The notes below the pieces were generated by a model, which saw nothing but the letters and a program-made list of their open reading frames with translations, was not told the DNA's origin and did no database searches. Both the position numbers and the translations under genes were made by a program. This document shows positions 1 through 8,884 of a DNA stretch of 64,000 bases, one piece after another. The DNA is from Simplicispira lacusdiani (lineage in GTDB: Bacteria; Pseudomonadota; Gammaproteobacteria; Burkholderiales; Burkholderiaceae_C): assembly GCF_003604195.1 (NCBI RefSeq), contig NZ_QXGR01000001.1, forward strand, positions 310,001 to 374,000, given 5' to 3'. The first letter of the stretch is position 1. Each line of letters opens with the position of its first letter.

Positions 1-1
1 C

Positions 2-2953
2 CGGGATCTGCTGGCCAGCGAGAGCATCGACATCGTGCTGGTGGCCCGGCGGCTTGGCGATGGTTCGGCCTACGATGTGTTTGGCTTCCTGCAGGGGCAG
101 CCGACCCTGATCATGGTGCCCGAGGGCGAGGAGGCCCATGCGGCGCTGGCCATGCGCCACGGCTTCATCGATTTCGTGGTGCAGGACCCGCTGCACCACT
201 ACCTGCTCAATCTCCCGGCCCAGCTTGAGGCAGTGCTGGAGCGCAGCACGGGCGAGCGAGCGCGCCAGAATGCCGAAGCCATGCTGGCGCGCCAGCACCG
301 GCTGCTGCAGGCCATCTCCGACGCCCAGGCCCTGTTCATCGCGAGCGCGCCTCCGCGCGCAGCCTTCGAAGCCCTGCTCCGGGAAATGCTGGGCCTGACC
401 GGGAGCGCCTTCGGCGTGGTCGGCCAGGTCGAGATTTCACCGGAAGGGGCCCCCAGCCTGCGTGTGCATGCCATCACGGACATCAGTTGGGATGACGACT
501 CGCGCGCCCGGTATGCGCAGGTGTCCGGCCAAGGCATGGTCTTTGACAACCCGCGCACGCTCATTGGTGCCGCGCTGACCAGTGGCGAGCCGCTGATCAG
601 CAACCAGCCTGCCGACGACCCCCGCGCGGGCGGCCTGCCGCATGGGCACCCGCCTCTGACGGCCTTCATGGGGCTGCCCATCCATGCCGCGGGCGAATTG
701 GTCGCCATGGTGGGGGTGGCCAATCGGCCGGGCGGCTATTCCAGCGCCGATGTCCACTTCCTGCAACCCCTGCTCAACAGCGTGGGCCAGTTGGAACTGG
801 CACGGCGCGCGGAAATCGCCCGGCGGGATGTCGAACTCCGGCTGGCGCAGACCAGCGCCCAGCTAGAAGAAAAGACCCATCTGCTCGAATTGACCCTGGC
901 CAGCGTGTCCCAGGGCATCTCTTTCGTGGACAAGGAGGGGCGGGTACGCATCCACAACCAGCGCTACCTGGATCTGCTCGGTCTGCCCCAGGGGTTGCTG
1001 GAGCGGCAGCCGCTGCAGGAGGATGTCGTGCGCTTCCAGGCCGAGCGGGGTGATTTTCGCGAGGAGTTCACGGCCGTGGATGCGGTGGCACGCGCCTATC
1101 TGCCAGCGGACGGGCCTCCGCAGGCCGGCCCGGACGGGATTCCGGAGGTGTATCTGCGGCGCACCGCCTCGGACCGCTACCTGGAGGTTCGCACCCGGGT
1201 GCTCGAAGGCGGTGGATTCGTGCGCACCTATACCGACGTGACCGATTACCTGGCCACCCAGGAGGCGCTGCGCCAGAGCGAGGTGCGCTGGCGCAGCCTG
1301 ACGCAGCTGTCGTCGGACTGGTATTGGGAGCAGGATGCCGACTTCCGCTTCGTGCGCTTCGAGGGCAATGTCGGAAATCCCCTGGGGCTGCCGAACGAGC
1401 GGCACATAGGGTTGACCCGCTGGGAGCTGCCCGACGCGCTCGTCAGCGAGGCCCAGTGGCGAACCCACCGGGCCCAGTTGGCGGCGCATGAGGTGTTCCA
1501 CGATTTCGAGATGCAGCGCCTGGCATCCGATGGATCGCCGGTCTGGGTGTCGATCAGCGGGGAGCCGATCTTCGATGCGCAGGGGGGCTTCGCCGGCTAC
1601 CGTGGCGTGGCCCGCAACATCACCGAACGCAAGCGGGCCGAGGCCGAGATCCAGCGCCTGGCGTTCTATGACGAACTCACCGCCCTGCCCAACCGCCGCC
1701 TGCTGCTGGAGCGCCTGGACCGCGCCGCCGCCGCCTGCGAGCGCACGGCATCCCATGGCGCCCTGCTCTTTCTCGACCTGGATGACTTCAAGAACATCAA
1801 CGACACCCTGGGCCACGAATGGGGCGACCGGGTGCTGGTGCAGGCTGGCCGGCGCCTGACGGCCTGCGTGCGCACCACGGACACCGTGGCCCGGCTGGGC
1901 GGGGATGAGTTCGTCGTGACCCTGCAGGGCCTGCATGCGAAGGAAGCCGAGGCCGCCATGGAGGCCGAGGTGGTGGCGCAGAAGATCCTGGTGGCGCTCA
2001 ACCAGCCCTACGAAATGCAGGGCGGCGAAGTGCACAGCACGCCCAGCATCGGCATCGCCATGTTCCGCAACGCCCAGTTGGAGGCGCAGGAGCTGCTGCA
2101 GCGCGCGGACATGGCCATGTACCAGGCCAAGGCGCAGGGGCGCAACACCATCTGCTTCTTCGATCCGGGGATGCAGGCCTCGGCCGCGGCGCGCTCCGCC
2201 CTGGAGGCGGATATCCGCCAGGGCTTGCAGCGGGGTGAATTCCTGCTGCACTACCAGCCCGTGGTGGATGCCAGCGGCCAGGTGCTGGGCGCCGAGGCCC
2301 TGGTGCGCTGGATGCACCCTCAGCGCGGCCTGGTGCACCCGGGGGAGTTCATCGCGCTGGCCGAGCATACCGGGCTGATCCTGCAGATCGGGCGCCAGGT
2401 GCTGCAGGCCGCCTGCGAGCAGATGGTGCGCTGGGCGGCACACCCCGTCACCCGGCAGTGGACCTTGGCGGTGAACGTGAGCACGCGTGAATTCCGCCAT
2501 CCCGAATACGTGCAGCAGGTGCTGGACATGCTGCGGCAGACCGGCGCCGATCCCAGCTACCTCACGCTGGAGCTGACCGAAAGCCTGCTGCTGCACGATG
2601 TGGAGGACGGCATCGCCAAGATGCAGGCCCTGCGCAGCCAGGGCGTGGGCTTCTCGCTCGACGACTTCGGCACCGGTTACTCCAGCCTGAGCTACCTCAA
2701 GCGCCTGCCGCTCGACCAGCTCAAGATCGACCAGGGCTTCGTGCGCGACGTGCTCACCGACCCGAACGATGCGGCCATCGCCTGCACCGTGATCGCCCTG
2801 GCGCACAGCCTGGGGCTGGAGGTGGTGGCCGAGGGCGTGGAAAGCCAGGGGCAGCGCAAGTTCCTGTTGCGCAACGGCTGCAAGCGTTTCCAGGGCTATC
2901 TGTTTGGCCGGCCCGGCCCGGTGGAGCAACTTGAATTGCTCCTGAAAACATAG
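2..2953 (+). CDS. c-di-GMP signalling protein, GAF-PAS-PAS-GGDEF-EAL (5' partial)
   Basis: The frame is open to the left edge, so the N-terminus is missing. About 983 codons are visible. The first 75 residues look like a degenerate receiver-type fold, followed by a GAF-like region (about 100-260), two PAS regions (about 290-410 and 420-550), then GGDEF and EAL domains. The GGDEF motif is intact (about residue 633), with an RTTD inhibitory-site motif five residues upstream. The EAL motif (about residue 765) and the later DDFGTGYSSL loop are also intact, so both diguanylate cyclase and phosphodiesterase activity are possible. Synthesis and hydrolysis of c-di-GMP follow from family knowledge; which one dominates cannot be read from sequence. 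No transmembrane segment is visible. The TAG stop lies inside an R1 repeat copy. Confidence 0.93.
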   Translation, partial: RDLLASESIDIVLVARRLGDGSAYDVFGFLQGQPTLIMVPEGEEAHAALAMRHGFIDFVVQDPLHHYLLNLPAQLEAVLERSTGERARQNAEAMLARQHRLLQAISDAQALFIASAPPRAAFEALLREMLGLTGSAFGVVGQVEISPEGAPSLRVHAITDISWDDDSRARYAQVSGQGMVFDNPRTLIGAALTSGEPLISNQPADDPRAGGLPHGHPPLTAFMGLPIHAAGELVAMVGVANRPGGYSSADVHFLQPLLNSVGQLELARRAEIARRDVELRLAQTSAQLEEKTHLLELTLASVSQGISFVDKEGRVRIHNQRYLDLLGLPQGLLERQPLQEDVVRFQAERGDFREEFTAVDAVARAYLPADGPPQAGPDGIPEVYLRRTASDRYLEVRTRVLEGGGFVRTYTDVTDYLATQEALRQSEVRWRSLTQLSSDWYWEQDADFRFVRFEGNVGNPLGLPNERHIGLTRWELPDALVSEAQWRTHRAQLAAHEVFHDFEMQRLASDGSPVWVSISGEPIFDAQGGFAGYRGVARNITERKRAEAEIQRLAFYDELTALPNRRLLLERLDRAAAACERTASHGALLFLDLDDFKNINDTLGHEWGDRVLVQAGRRLTACVRTTDTVARLGGDEFVVTLQGLHAKEAEAAMEAEVVAQKILVALNQPYEMQGGEVHSTPSIGIAMFRNAQLEAQELLQRADMAMYQAKAQGRNTICFFDPGMQASAAARSALEADIRQGLQRGEFLLHYQPVVDASGQVLGAEALVRWMHPQRGLVHPGEFIALAEHTGLILQIGRQVLQAACEQMVRWAAHPVTRQWTLAVNVSTREFRHPEYVQQVLDMLRQTGADPSYLTLELTESLLLHDVEDGIAKMQALRSQGVGFSLDDFGTGYSSLSYLKRLPLDQLKIDQGFVRDVLTDPNDAAIACTVIALAHSLGLEVVAEGVESQGQRKFLLRNGCKRFQGYLFGRPGPVEQLELLLKT

Positions 2954-2998
2954 CTACTGACGCTTGATAGGCAAGCGATACAGCCCGTTTTTATCGAA
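2944..2998 (+). repeat. R1 dispersed repeat, copy 1
   Basis: This matches the R1 pattern: atagctactgacgcttga, a short spacer, then aagcgatacagccc and an A/T-rich end. It carries the stop codon of the upstream GGDEF/EAL gene. It fills most of the space to the convergent antiporter gene, so it may also act as a weak transcription end; no U-tract is obvious. Confidence 0.7.
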
Positions 2999-3025
2999 TT
3001 TTGCAGATCCCTTGGCGGGGTGGGG

Positions 3026-5011
3026 TCAGCCGCGCAGCAGCCGGTCCTCGGCCAGCGCCAGGGCGGCGGGCTGGCCCGACAGCACCAGGGTATCGCCCTC
3101 GGCAAGCACCGTGCCGTCGTCGGGCGGCGTCATGCGGCCGTTGCCATGGCGCAGGTTCATCACCTTCACGCCCAGGGCATGCAGCGCCAGCGCGCCCAGC
3201 GGCTGGCCCAGCGTCTGGGCGCCGGGGGGCAGGGTGATGGTGGACATGCGCTCCTGATCGCGCTCGTTCGCGGTGTCGTCGTCCGCGCCGTGGAAGTAGC
3301 CGCGCAGCAGGTTGTAGCGCGCGTCGCGCTGGTCCTGCACCAGCCGCAGCACGCGGCGCATGGGCACGCCCACCAGGGCCAGTGCATGGCTGGCCAGCAT
3401 CAGCGAGCCCTCGATGGCCTCGGGCACCACCTCGGTGGCGCCAGCGCTGCGCAGCTTGTCCAGGTGCAGGTCGTCCTGGGTGCGCACCACCACCGGCACT
3501 TGCGGGGCGTGGGCGCGGGCGTTGGCCAGCACCTTGAGCGAGGACTGGATGTCCAGGTAGGTCACCGCGACGGCGCTGGCCCGTACCAGGCCGGCGGCCA
3601 CCAGGGCCTGCAGGCGCGAGGCGTCGCCATACACCACGGAGTGGCCGGCGGCGGCGGCCTGGCGCACGCGGTCGGGGTCCAGGTCCAGCGCCATGTAGGC
3701 GATACCTTCGTGCTCCAGCATGCGCGCCAGATTCTGGCCGCAGCGGCCGAAGCCGCAGATGATGACGTGGCTGCTCGTGCCGATGCTCTTGCGCGCGATG
3801 GTCGTCATCTGCAGCGACTGCTGCAGCCAGTCGCTGGCAACCAGCTTCATCACGATGCGGTTGCTGTACATGATGAGGAAGGGCGTGGCCAGCATCGACA
3901 GCACCATGGCCGCGAGGATGGGGTTCATCAGCGCCGGGCGCACCAGGCCGTTCTGCTGCGTCAGCGAGAGCAGCACGAAACCGAATTCCCCCGCCTGCGC
4001 CAGGTACAGGCCGGCGCGCAGCGCCACGCCCGTCGTGGCGCCCATGCCGCGCGAGAGCACCAGGATGATGCCCAGCTTGAGCAGCATCGGCACCAGCAGC
4101 AGGCCCAGCACCAGGGCCCACTGCTCCAGCAGGATATGCCAGTCCAGCATCATGCCGATGGTGATGAAGAACAGGCCCAGCAGCACGTCGTGGAACGGTC
4201 GGATGTCGGTGCCCACCTGGTGCCGGTATTCGGTTTCCGACACCAGCACCCCGGCGATGAAGGCGCCCAGGGCCAGGCTCAGGCCCGCCAGCTCGGTCAG
4301 CCAGGCCAAGCCCAGCGTGATGAGCAGCAGGTTCAGCATGAACAGCTCGTCGCTCTTGCGCCGCGCCACCAGCGTGAGCCACCAGCGCATCAGCTTCTGC
4401 CCGCCCGTCAGCAGCAGGCCCACCAGCACCGTGGCCTTGACCAGCGCCAGCCCCAGCGCCATGAGCAGGTCGTCCGGCGAGGAGCCCAGGGCCGGGATCA
4501 GCACCAGCAGCGGCACCACGGCCAGATCCTGGAACAGCAGGATGCCCATGATCTGCCGGCCGTGGTCGCTCTCGATCTCGGCGCGCTCGGCCATGAGCTT
4601 GACCACGATGGCCGTGCTGCTCATGGCCAGCGTGCCGGCCAGGGCCAGCGCCGTCTGCCAGCCCACGTCCCACACGCCGCCCAGCAGCCGCGCCAGCACC
4701 AGCGTGCCGCCAAAGGCCACGCCCATGGTCAGCACCACCTGCATGAGGCCCAGGCCGAACACCTGGCGCCGCATGGCGCGCAGCTTGGGCAGGCTGAATT
4801 CCAGCCCGATGGCAAACATCAGGAACACCACGCCGAATTCACCCAGGTGGCGCACGCTCTCCGAGTTCTGCGCCAGGGCCAGGGCATGCGGGCCGATCAG
4901 CACGCCGGCGGCCAGATAGCCCAGCATCGGCGGCAGCTTGAGGCTGCGGCAGGCCACCACCCCCAGCACCGCGGCCAGCAGGTACAGCAGGGTCAGGGCG
5001 AGGGAAGACAT
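3026..5011 (-). CDS. Kef/CPA2-type monovalent cation:proton antiporter with RCK domain
   Basis: A 661-residue inner-membrane protein. Roughly residues 1-390 form a 12-13 helix cation/proton exchanger domain. A TrkA_N/RCK nucleotide-binding domain follows, with the Rossmann motif HVIICGFGRCGQN near residue 415, and then a TrkA_C-like domain at the end (about 570-655). This layout is that of KefB/KefC/YbaL proteins, which exchange K+ or Na+ for H+ under ligand control. The ion and the ligand are not readable from sequence. The gene is divergent from kdsD with about 50 bp between starts, so the two promoters must overlap. No glutathione-regulatory partner (KefF/KefG) is nearby, which argues for a YbaL-like rather than a classical KefB/C system. 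Confidence 0.92.
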   Translation of the reverse strand: MSSLALTLLYLLAAVLGVVACRSLKLPPMLGYLAAGVLIGPHALALAQNSESVRHLGEFGVVFLMFAIGLEFSLPKLRAMRRQVFGLGLMQVVLTMGVAFGGTLVLARLLGGVWDVGWQTALALAGTLAMSSTAIVVKLMAERAEIESDHGRQIMGILLFQDLAVVPLLVLIPALGSSPDDLLMALGLALVKATVLVGLLLTGGQKLMRWWLTLVARRKSDELFMLNLLLITLGLAWLTELAGLSLALGAFIAGVLVSETEYRHQVGTDIRPFHDVLLGLFFITIGMMLDWHILLEQWALVLGLLLVPMLLKLGIILVLSRGMGATTGVALRAGLYLAQAGEFGFVLLSLTQQNGLVRPALMNPILAAMVLSMLATPFLIMYSNRIVMKLVASDWLQQSLQMTTIARKSIGTSSHVIICGFGRCGQNLARMLEHEGIAYMALDLDPDRVRQAAAAGHSVVYGDASRLQALVAAGLVRASAVAVTYLDIQSSLKVLANARAHAPQVPVVVRTQDDLHLDKLRSAGATEVVPEAIEGSLMLASHALALVGVPMRRVLRLVQDQRDARYNLLRGYFHGADDDTANERDQERMSTITLPPGAQTLGQPLGALALHALGVKVMNLRHGNGRMTPPDDGTVLAEGDTLVLSGQPAALALAEDRLLRG

Positions 5012-5060
5012 GCTCCGATGCTATCCGACGCCGCGCAGCCCCGGCCGATAGAATCGCTCC

Positions 5061-6062
5061 ATGCATGCAGCCACTGGCGCCACGCGCCCTTTCGACCCCG
5101 AGCAGGCCCTGCGCCTGGCACGGGAAACCTTCGACATCGAGGCCGCCGCGCTGCGTGCGCTGGGCCAGCGCGTGGACGGCCGGTTCGCGCAGGCGGTGCA
5201 GAAAATGCTGCACATCCCGGGCCGCGTCGTGGTCATGGGCATGGGCAAGAGCGGCCATGTGGGCCGCAAGATCGCTGCCACGCTGGCGTCCACCGGCACT
5301 CCCGCGCTGTTCGTGCACCCGGCCGAGGCCAGCCACGGCGACCTGGGCATGGTCACGGCCCAGGACCTCGTGCTGGCCATCTCCAACAGCGGCGAGAGCG
5401 CCGAGCTCACCGCCATCCTGCCCGTGCTGCACCGCCTGGGCGTGCCCCTGGTCGCCATCACCGGCAACCCGCAGTCCTCGCTGGCGCAGCACGCCGACCT
5501 GGCGCTGGACTGCAGCGTCGAGCGCGAGGCCTGCCCGCTCAACCTCGCCCCCACCACCAGCACCACGGCGCAGCTGGCGCTGGGTGACGCGCTGGCCGTG
5601 GCCCTGCTCGATGCGCGCGGTTTTCGCGCCGAGGATTTCGCGCGCTCGCACCCCGGCGGCGCGCTCGGGCGCAAGCTGCTCACCCATGTGAGCGACGTCA
5701 TGCGCGCGGGCGAGCAGGTGCCCCGCGTCGCCCCCGACACGCTGTTCAGTGACCTGATGCGCGAAATGAGCGCCAAGGGCCTGGGCGCCTCGGCCGTGGT
5801 CGACGGCCAGGGCCGCGTGCTCGGCATCTTCACCGACGGCGACCTGCGCCGCCGCATCGAGGCCGGTGCCGATCTGCGCAGCGCCACGGCCGAGCAGGTC
5901 ATGCACCCGGGCCCCCGCACCATCGCCGCCGACGCGCTGGCCGTGGACGCCGCCGAGATGATGGAAACCCACGGCATCACCAGCGTGCTGGTGGTCGATG
6001 CCGAGGGCGCGCTCACCGGCATCGTGCACATCGGCGACCTGATGCGTGCCAAGGTGATCTGA
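5061..6062 (+). CDS. kdsD: D-arabinose 5-phosphate isomerase (KpsF/GutQ family)
   Basis: A 333-residue cytoplasmic enzyme with an N-terminal SIS sugar-isomerase domain (about 40-175) and two C-terminal CBS domains (about 205-330). It contains the family signatures GMGKSGHVGRKIA and EASHGDLGM, and SNSGES in the phosphosugar loop. It interconverts ribulose 5-phosphate and arabinose 5-phosphate, the first step to KDO for lipopolysaccharide. The gene starts a tight operon: kdsC follows after one base and lptC overlaps kdsC, which supports the KDO assignment over a sugar-alcohol role (GutQ). Confidence 0.96.
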   Translation: MHAATGATRPFDPEQALRLARETFDIEAAALRALGQRVDGRFAQAVQKMLHIPGRVVVMGMGKSGHVGRKIAATLASTGTPALFVHPAEASHGDLGMVTAQDLVLAISNSGESAELTAILPVLHRLGVPLVAITGNPQSSLAQHADLALDCSVEREACPLNLAPTTSTTAQLALGDALAVALLDARGFRAEDFARSHPGGALGRKLLTHVSDVMRAGEQVPRVAPDTLFSDLMREMSAKGLGASAVVDGQGRVLGIFTDGDLRRRIEAGADLRSATAEQVMHPGPRTIAADALAVDAAEMMETHGITSVLVVDAEGALTGIVHIGDLMRAKVI

Positions 6063-6063
6063 G

Positions 6064-6621
6064 ATGGCGGCGCCCACCCTGCCCGTGCTGCAATTTCCCC
6101 CTGAGCTGCTGCTGGCGGCACAGGACGTGCGCGTCGCGTTCTTCGATGTGGACGGCGTGCTCACCGATGGCGGCCTGTTCTTCAGCGAATCGGGCGAGAC
6201 GCTCAAGCGCTTCAACACCCTGGACGGCCATGGCCTCAAGCTCCTGCAGAAGGCGGGCATCGTGCCCGCCGTGGTCACCGGCCGCGACTCCGCGCCGCTG
6301 CGCGTGCGCCTGCGCGCGCTGGGCGTGGAGCACGCCATCTTCGGCACCGAGGACAAGCGCCCGGCGGCCGAACAGATCCTCGCCACACTGGGGCTGACCT
6401 GGGCCCAGGCCGCCGCCATGGGCGACGACTGGCCCGACCTGCCCGTGATGCGCCGCTGCGCCTTCGCTTGCGCCCCGGCCAACGCCCAGGCCGAGGTGCT
6501 GGCCAGCGCCCACCATGTCACGCAGGCCCGTGGCGGCGACGGCGCCGCGCGCGAGTTCTGTGATCTGCTGCTCATGGCCAGCGGCCGCTACGCCGCGCTG
6601 CTGGCGGACTACTGCGCATGA
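6064..6621 (+). CDS. kdsC: 3-deoxy-D-manno-octulosonate 8-phosphate phosphatase
   Basis: A 185-residue HAD-superfamily phosphatase of the C0 (capless) type. The nucleophile motif FFDVDGVLTDG is near residues 24-34, the threonine motif VVTGRDS follows, and the acidic pair GDDWPDLP lies near residue 120. It removes phosphate from KDO-8-P to release KDO. The length agrees with the family. Its ATGA overlap with lptC and one-base gap to kdsD indicate translational coupling in an LPS operon. Confidence 0.95.
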   Translation: MAAPTLPVLQFPPELLLAAQDVRVAFFDVDGVLTDGGLFFSESGETLKRFNTLDGHGLKLLQKAGIVPAVVTGRDSAPLRVRLRALGVEHAIFGTEDKRPAAEQILATLGLTWAQAAAMGDDWPDLPVMRRCAFACAPANAQAEVLASAHHVTQARGGDGAAREFCDLLLMASGRYAALLADYCA

Positions 6622-7229
6622 CCATGACGCTGCGCCATGCCTGGGACCGGCTGTCGCTCTACCTGCCGGTGCTGCTGATGGGCCTGCTGGCACTGGGCAC
6701 CTGGTGGCTGGTGCGCAACGCGCCCCAGGCGCAGGCCCCCCAGGAGGCGGGCGCGCCGCGGCACGAGCCCGACTATTTCATGAAGGAGTTCTCGGTCAAG
6801 AGCTTCGACGCCGGCGGGCGCCTGCAGAGCGAGGTGCTGGGAGCGGTGGCGCGCCATTACCCTGATACCGACACGCTGGAGATCGATGACGTGCGCCTGC
6901 GCTCGCTCGGCGCCAACGGGCGTCTGGTGCGCGCCACGGCGGACCGTGCGCTGAGCAACGCCGATGGCTCGGAAATCCAGCTCCTGGGCAATGCCGTGGT
7001 GGTGCGCGAGGCCCTGCGCGCCGCCAACGGCAAGGGGCAGCCGCCCCTGGAGTTCCGGGGCGAGTTTCTCCATGCCTGGCCGAAGCAGGAGCGTGTGCGT
7101 TCGGACCAGCCGGTCGTGCTCACGCGCGGCAAGGACCGTTTCACCGCCGACAGCATGGAATACGACAACCTCGAACAGGTGCTGCAACTGCGCGGCCGCG
7201 TGCGCGGCGTGCTCGTGCCCGCGCGCTGA
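6618..7229 (+). CDS. lptC: LPS export ABC transporter periplasmic protein LptC
   Basis: A 203-residue bitopic inner-membrane protein with one N-terminal helix (about 14-34) and a periplasmic beta-jellyroll-like region. It contains the family-typical phrases PDYFMKEF and LLGNAVV. LptC takes LPS from the LptBFG transporter and passes it to LptA. The usual partners lptA, lptB and rpoN do not follow here; a short-chain dehydrogenase gene follows instead, so the rest of the lpt cluster lies elsewhere or has moved. The start overlaps the kdsC stop (ATGA). Confidence 0.92.
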   Translation: MTMTLRHAWDRLSLYLPVLLMGLLALGTWWLVRNAPQAQAPQEAGAPRHEPDYFMKEFSVKSFDAGGRLQSEVLGAVARHYPDTDTLEIDDVRLRSLGANGRLVRATADRALSNADGSEIQLLGNAVVVREALRAANGKGQPPLEFRGEFLHAWPKQERVRSDQPVVLTRGKDRFTADSMEYDNLEQVLQLRGRVRGVLVPAR

Positions 7230-7246
7230 ACATTCACCCGCGCGCC

Positions 7247-8029
7247 ATGGCATCACCCCTCGTCTTCATCACCGGCGCCTCCAGCGGCATCGGCCAGGCG
7301 CTGGCCGCGCGCTACCACCGCGCGGGCTGGCGGCTGGCGCTCGTGGCGCGGCGCGTGGACGAGGTGAAAAAATGGGCCGAGGCTAGTGGAATAAGTGTCG
7401 ATAGCTATGAAATATATAGCGCTGACGTGGCTGTCACCGACAGCATCGTCGCTGCCGGCCAGGACTGCCTGCGGCGCCAGGGCGTGCCGGACGTGGTCAT
7501 CGCCAATGCGGGCATCAGCGTGGGGGTCGACACGGCGCTGCGCGAGGACATCGACACCATGGCGCGCGTCCTGGCCACCAACACCGTGGGCGCGGCGGCC
7601 ACGTTCCAGCCTTTCATCGGCGCGATGGCGGCACGCGGCAGCGGGCGGCTGGTGGGCATCGGCAGCGTGGCCGGCATCCGGGGCCTGCCGGGCCATGGCG
7701 CCTACTGCGCGAGCAAGGCCGCCCTCATCAGCTACTGCGAAAGCCTGCGCGGGGAGCTGCGCGGCACGGGTGTGGTGGTGTCCACCATCTGCCCTGGCTA
7801 CATCGACACGCCGCTGACGCGCCAGAACCGCTATGCCATGCCTTTCCTGATGCGGCCCGAGGACTTCGCCGACCGGGCTTTCGCCGCCGTGCAGGCGGGC
7901 GCGAGCTACCGGGTCATTCCCTGGCAGATGGGCGTGGTGGCCAAGCTCTTGCGCCTGCTGCCCAACCCGGTGTTCGACCGCCTGCTGGCCGGGCGGCCGC
8001 GCAAGCACCGGCAATCCGAAGCCGGCTGA
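7247..8029 (+). CDS. SDR family oxidoreductase
   Basis: A 260-residue short-chain dehydrogenase. The cofactor motif GASSGIG (TGxxxGxG type) is at residues 9-15, NAG near 89-91, a catalytic serine in GIGSVAG near residue 143, and YCASK supplying Tyr and Lys near residues 156-160. The substrate is not predictable. The C-terminal third is the YdfG/Sadh-like short type. It sits 17 bp after lptC, so it is probably co-transcribed, and ends just before a bidirectional terminator. A local A/T-rich stretch around 7386-7426 stands out from the GC-rich body of the gene. Confidence 0.9.
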   Translation: MASPLVFITGASSGIGQALAARYHRAGWRLALVARRVDEVKKWAEASGISVDSYEIYSADVAVTDSIVAAGQDCLRRQGVPDVVIANAGISVGVDTALREDIDTMARVLATNTVGAAATFQPFIGAMAARGSGRLVGIGSVAGIRGLPGHGAYCASKAALISYCESLRGELRGTGVVVSTICPGYIDTPLTRQNRYAMPFLMRPEDFADRAFAAVQAGASYRVIPWQMGVVAKLLRLLPNPVFDRLLAGRPRKHRQSEAG

Positions 8030-8056
8030 CCGCCCCGTGCCCATGGCGCGGGCATG

Positions 8057-8081
8057 AAAAAAGCTCCCGAAGGAGCTTTTT
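8057..8081. terminator. Bidirectional Rho-independent terminator
   Basis: A 10-bp perfect stem (AAAAAGCTCC / GGAGCTTTTT) with a 4-base loop and A/T runs on both flanks. It lies between the convergent SDR gene and the first RRM gene and can serve both. Confidence 0.85.
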
Positions 8082-8103
8082 GCTGGGACATGCGCAGGAG
8101 GGC

Positions 8104-8613
8104 TCAGTAGCTGTTGCCACCGCCGCCGTAGCCGCCGCCACCATTGCCGCGGCCGCCGCCGCCACTGCGCGGACCCGAACCGTAGGGGCTGCGGAAACCG
8201 CCTTCGCCACGGCCACCGCCGTAGCCGCCGCCACCTTCACGGCCGCCGCCATAGCCGCCACCACCGCCCTCACGGCCACCGCCGTAGCCGCCGCCACCGC
8301 TGCGGCCACCACCACCGTAGCCGCCGCCACCGCCGCCAAAGCCGCCGGAGCGGGGCGGGCGGGGTTCCATCGGACGGGCTTCGTTCACGACGATGGCGCG
8401 GCCACCGAGGGACTGGCCATTCATGCCGTTGATGGCGGCCTGGGCCTCGGCATCACTGCCCATTTCCACGAAACCGAAGCCCTTGGAACGGCCGGTGTCG
8501 CGCTCCATCATGACCTTGGCGCTGGTCACGCTGCCAAAGGCGGCGAAAGCCTGCTCCAGATCATTGTCGCGCACGCCGTAGGGCAGGTTGCCCACATACA
8601 GTTTGTTGCCCAT
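8104..8613 (-). CDS. RRM RNA-binding protein with glycine-rich tail (first of a tandem pair)
   Basis: A 169-residue protein. One RNA-recognition motif occupies residues 1-80, with RNP2 (LYVGNL) and RNP1 (KGFGFVEM). It is followed by an 85-residue Gly/Tyr/Arg/Ser-rich tail built of GGYGGG-type repeats. Such proteins are cold-shock-linked RNA chaperones in cyanobacteria and proteobacteria (family knowledge). The start is set by GAGGAG seven bases upstream of the ATG of MGNKLYVG; an ATG 21 bases further up lacks such a site. The tail contains GGREGGGGYG-type units and is longer than that of the neighbouring paralogue. Confidence 0.93.
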   Translation of the reverse strand: MGNKLYVGNLPYGVRDNDLEQAFAAFGSVTSAKVMMERDTGRSKGFGFVEMGSDAEAQAAINGMNGQSLGGRAIVVNEARPMEPRPPRSGGFGGGGGGYGGGGRSGGGGYGGGREGGGGGYGGGREGGGGYGGGRGEGGFRSPYGSGPRSGGGGRGNGGGGYGGGGNSY

Positions 8614-8823
8614 CGAGGGACTCCTCAAAAACACAATGAAAAAGCGATGGAGTCCCGAAAACGCAACCAGCTCATCTCGACGAATGCTCTATGCGTGCAA
8701 CTGAAGGATCACCGCAAACCATGAACGGGTAAAAACCCGCTCGTACATTATGGCGCTTGTCAATGGCTGAAAAGCAAGGGTTTTTACGACCTGTGGCAGA
8801 TCGGTTGCAGACCGGCAAATAAA
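8614..8823 (-). promoter_or_regulatory. Long leader and promoter region of first RRM gene
   Basis: About 210 bp upstream of the first RRM gene. On the reverse strand a CATAAT -10-like hexamer (8747-8752) lies about 130 bp before the start codon, with a TTGCTT -35-like hexamer 19 bases before it, implying an untranslated leader of about 125 nt. A small hairpin (cgggtaaaaacccg) follows. The 30 bases next to the gene (gatggagtcc block and SD) are nearly the same in the second RRM gene. Long leaders are typical of cold-shock mRNAs; that role here is inferred. Confidence 0.4.
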
Positions 8824-8847
8824 AAAAGGAACCCGCAGGTTCCTTTT
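8824..8847 (-). terminator. Rho-independent terminator of second RRM gene
   Basis: A perfect 10-bp stem (AAAAGGAACC / GGTTCCTTTT) with a 4-base loop and a run of A on the left, which reads as a U-tract on the reverse strand. It lies 38 bp after the stop of the second RRM gene and separates the two paralogues. Confidence 0.85.
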
Positions 8848-8884
8848 CATGCCGGAGAGGCCGGGGCCTCTGGTTCCGGGGTGC

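Noticed and set aside
7386..7426. A/T-rich stretch in the SDR gene resembling part of R1 (gatagct ... agcgctgac)
   Set aside because: Only the outer bases match; the encoded residues (ISVDSYEIYSADV) have the length and pattern expected for an SDR at this place, so an inserted repeat is not supported.
8104..8345. Tandem repeats resembling a CRISPR array or minisatellite
   Set aside because: The units encode the Gly/Tyr/Arg tail of an RRM protein; there are no spacers and no cas genes.
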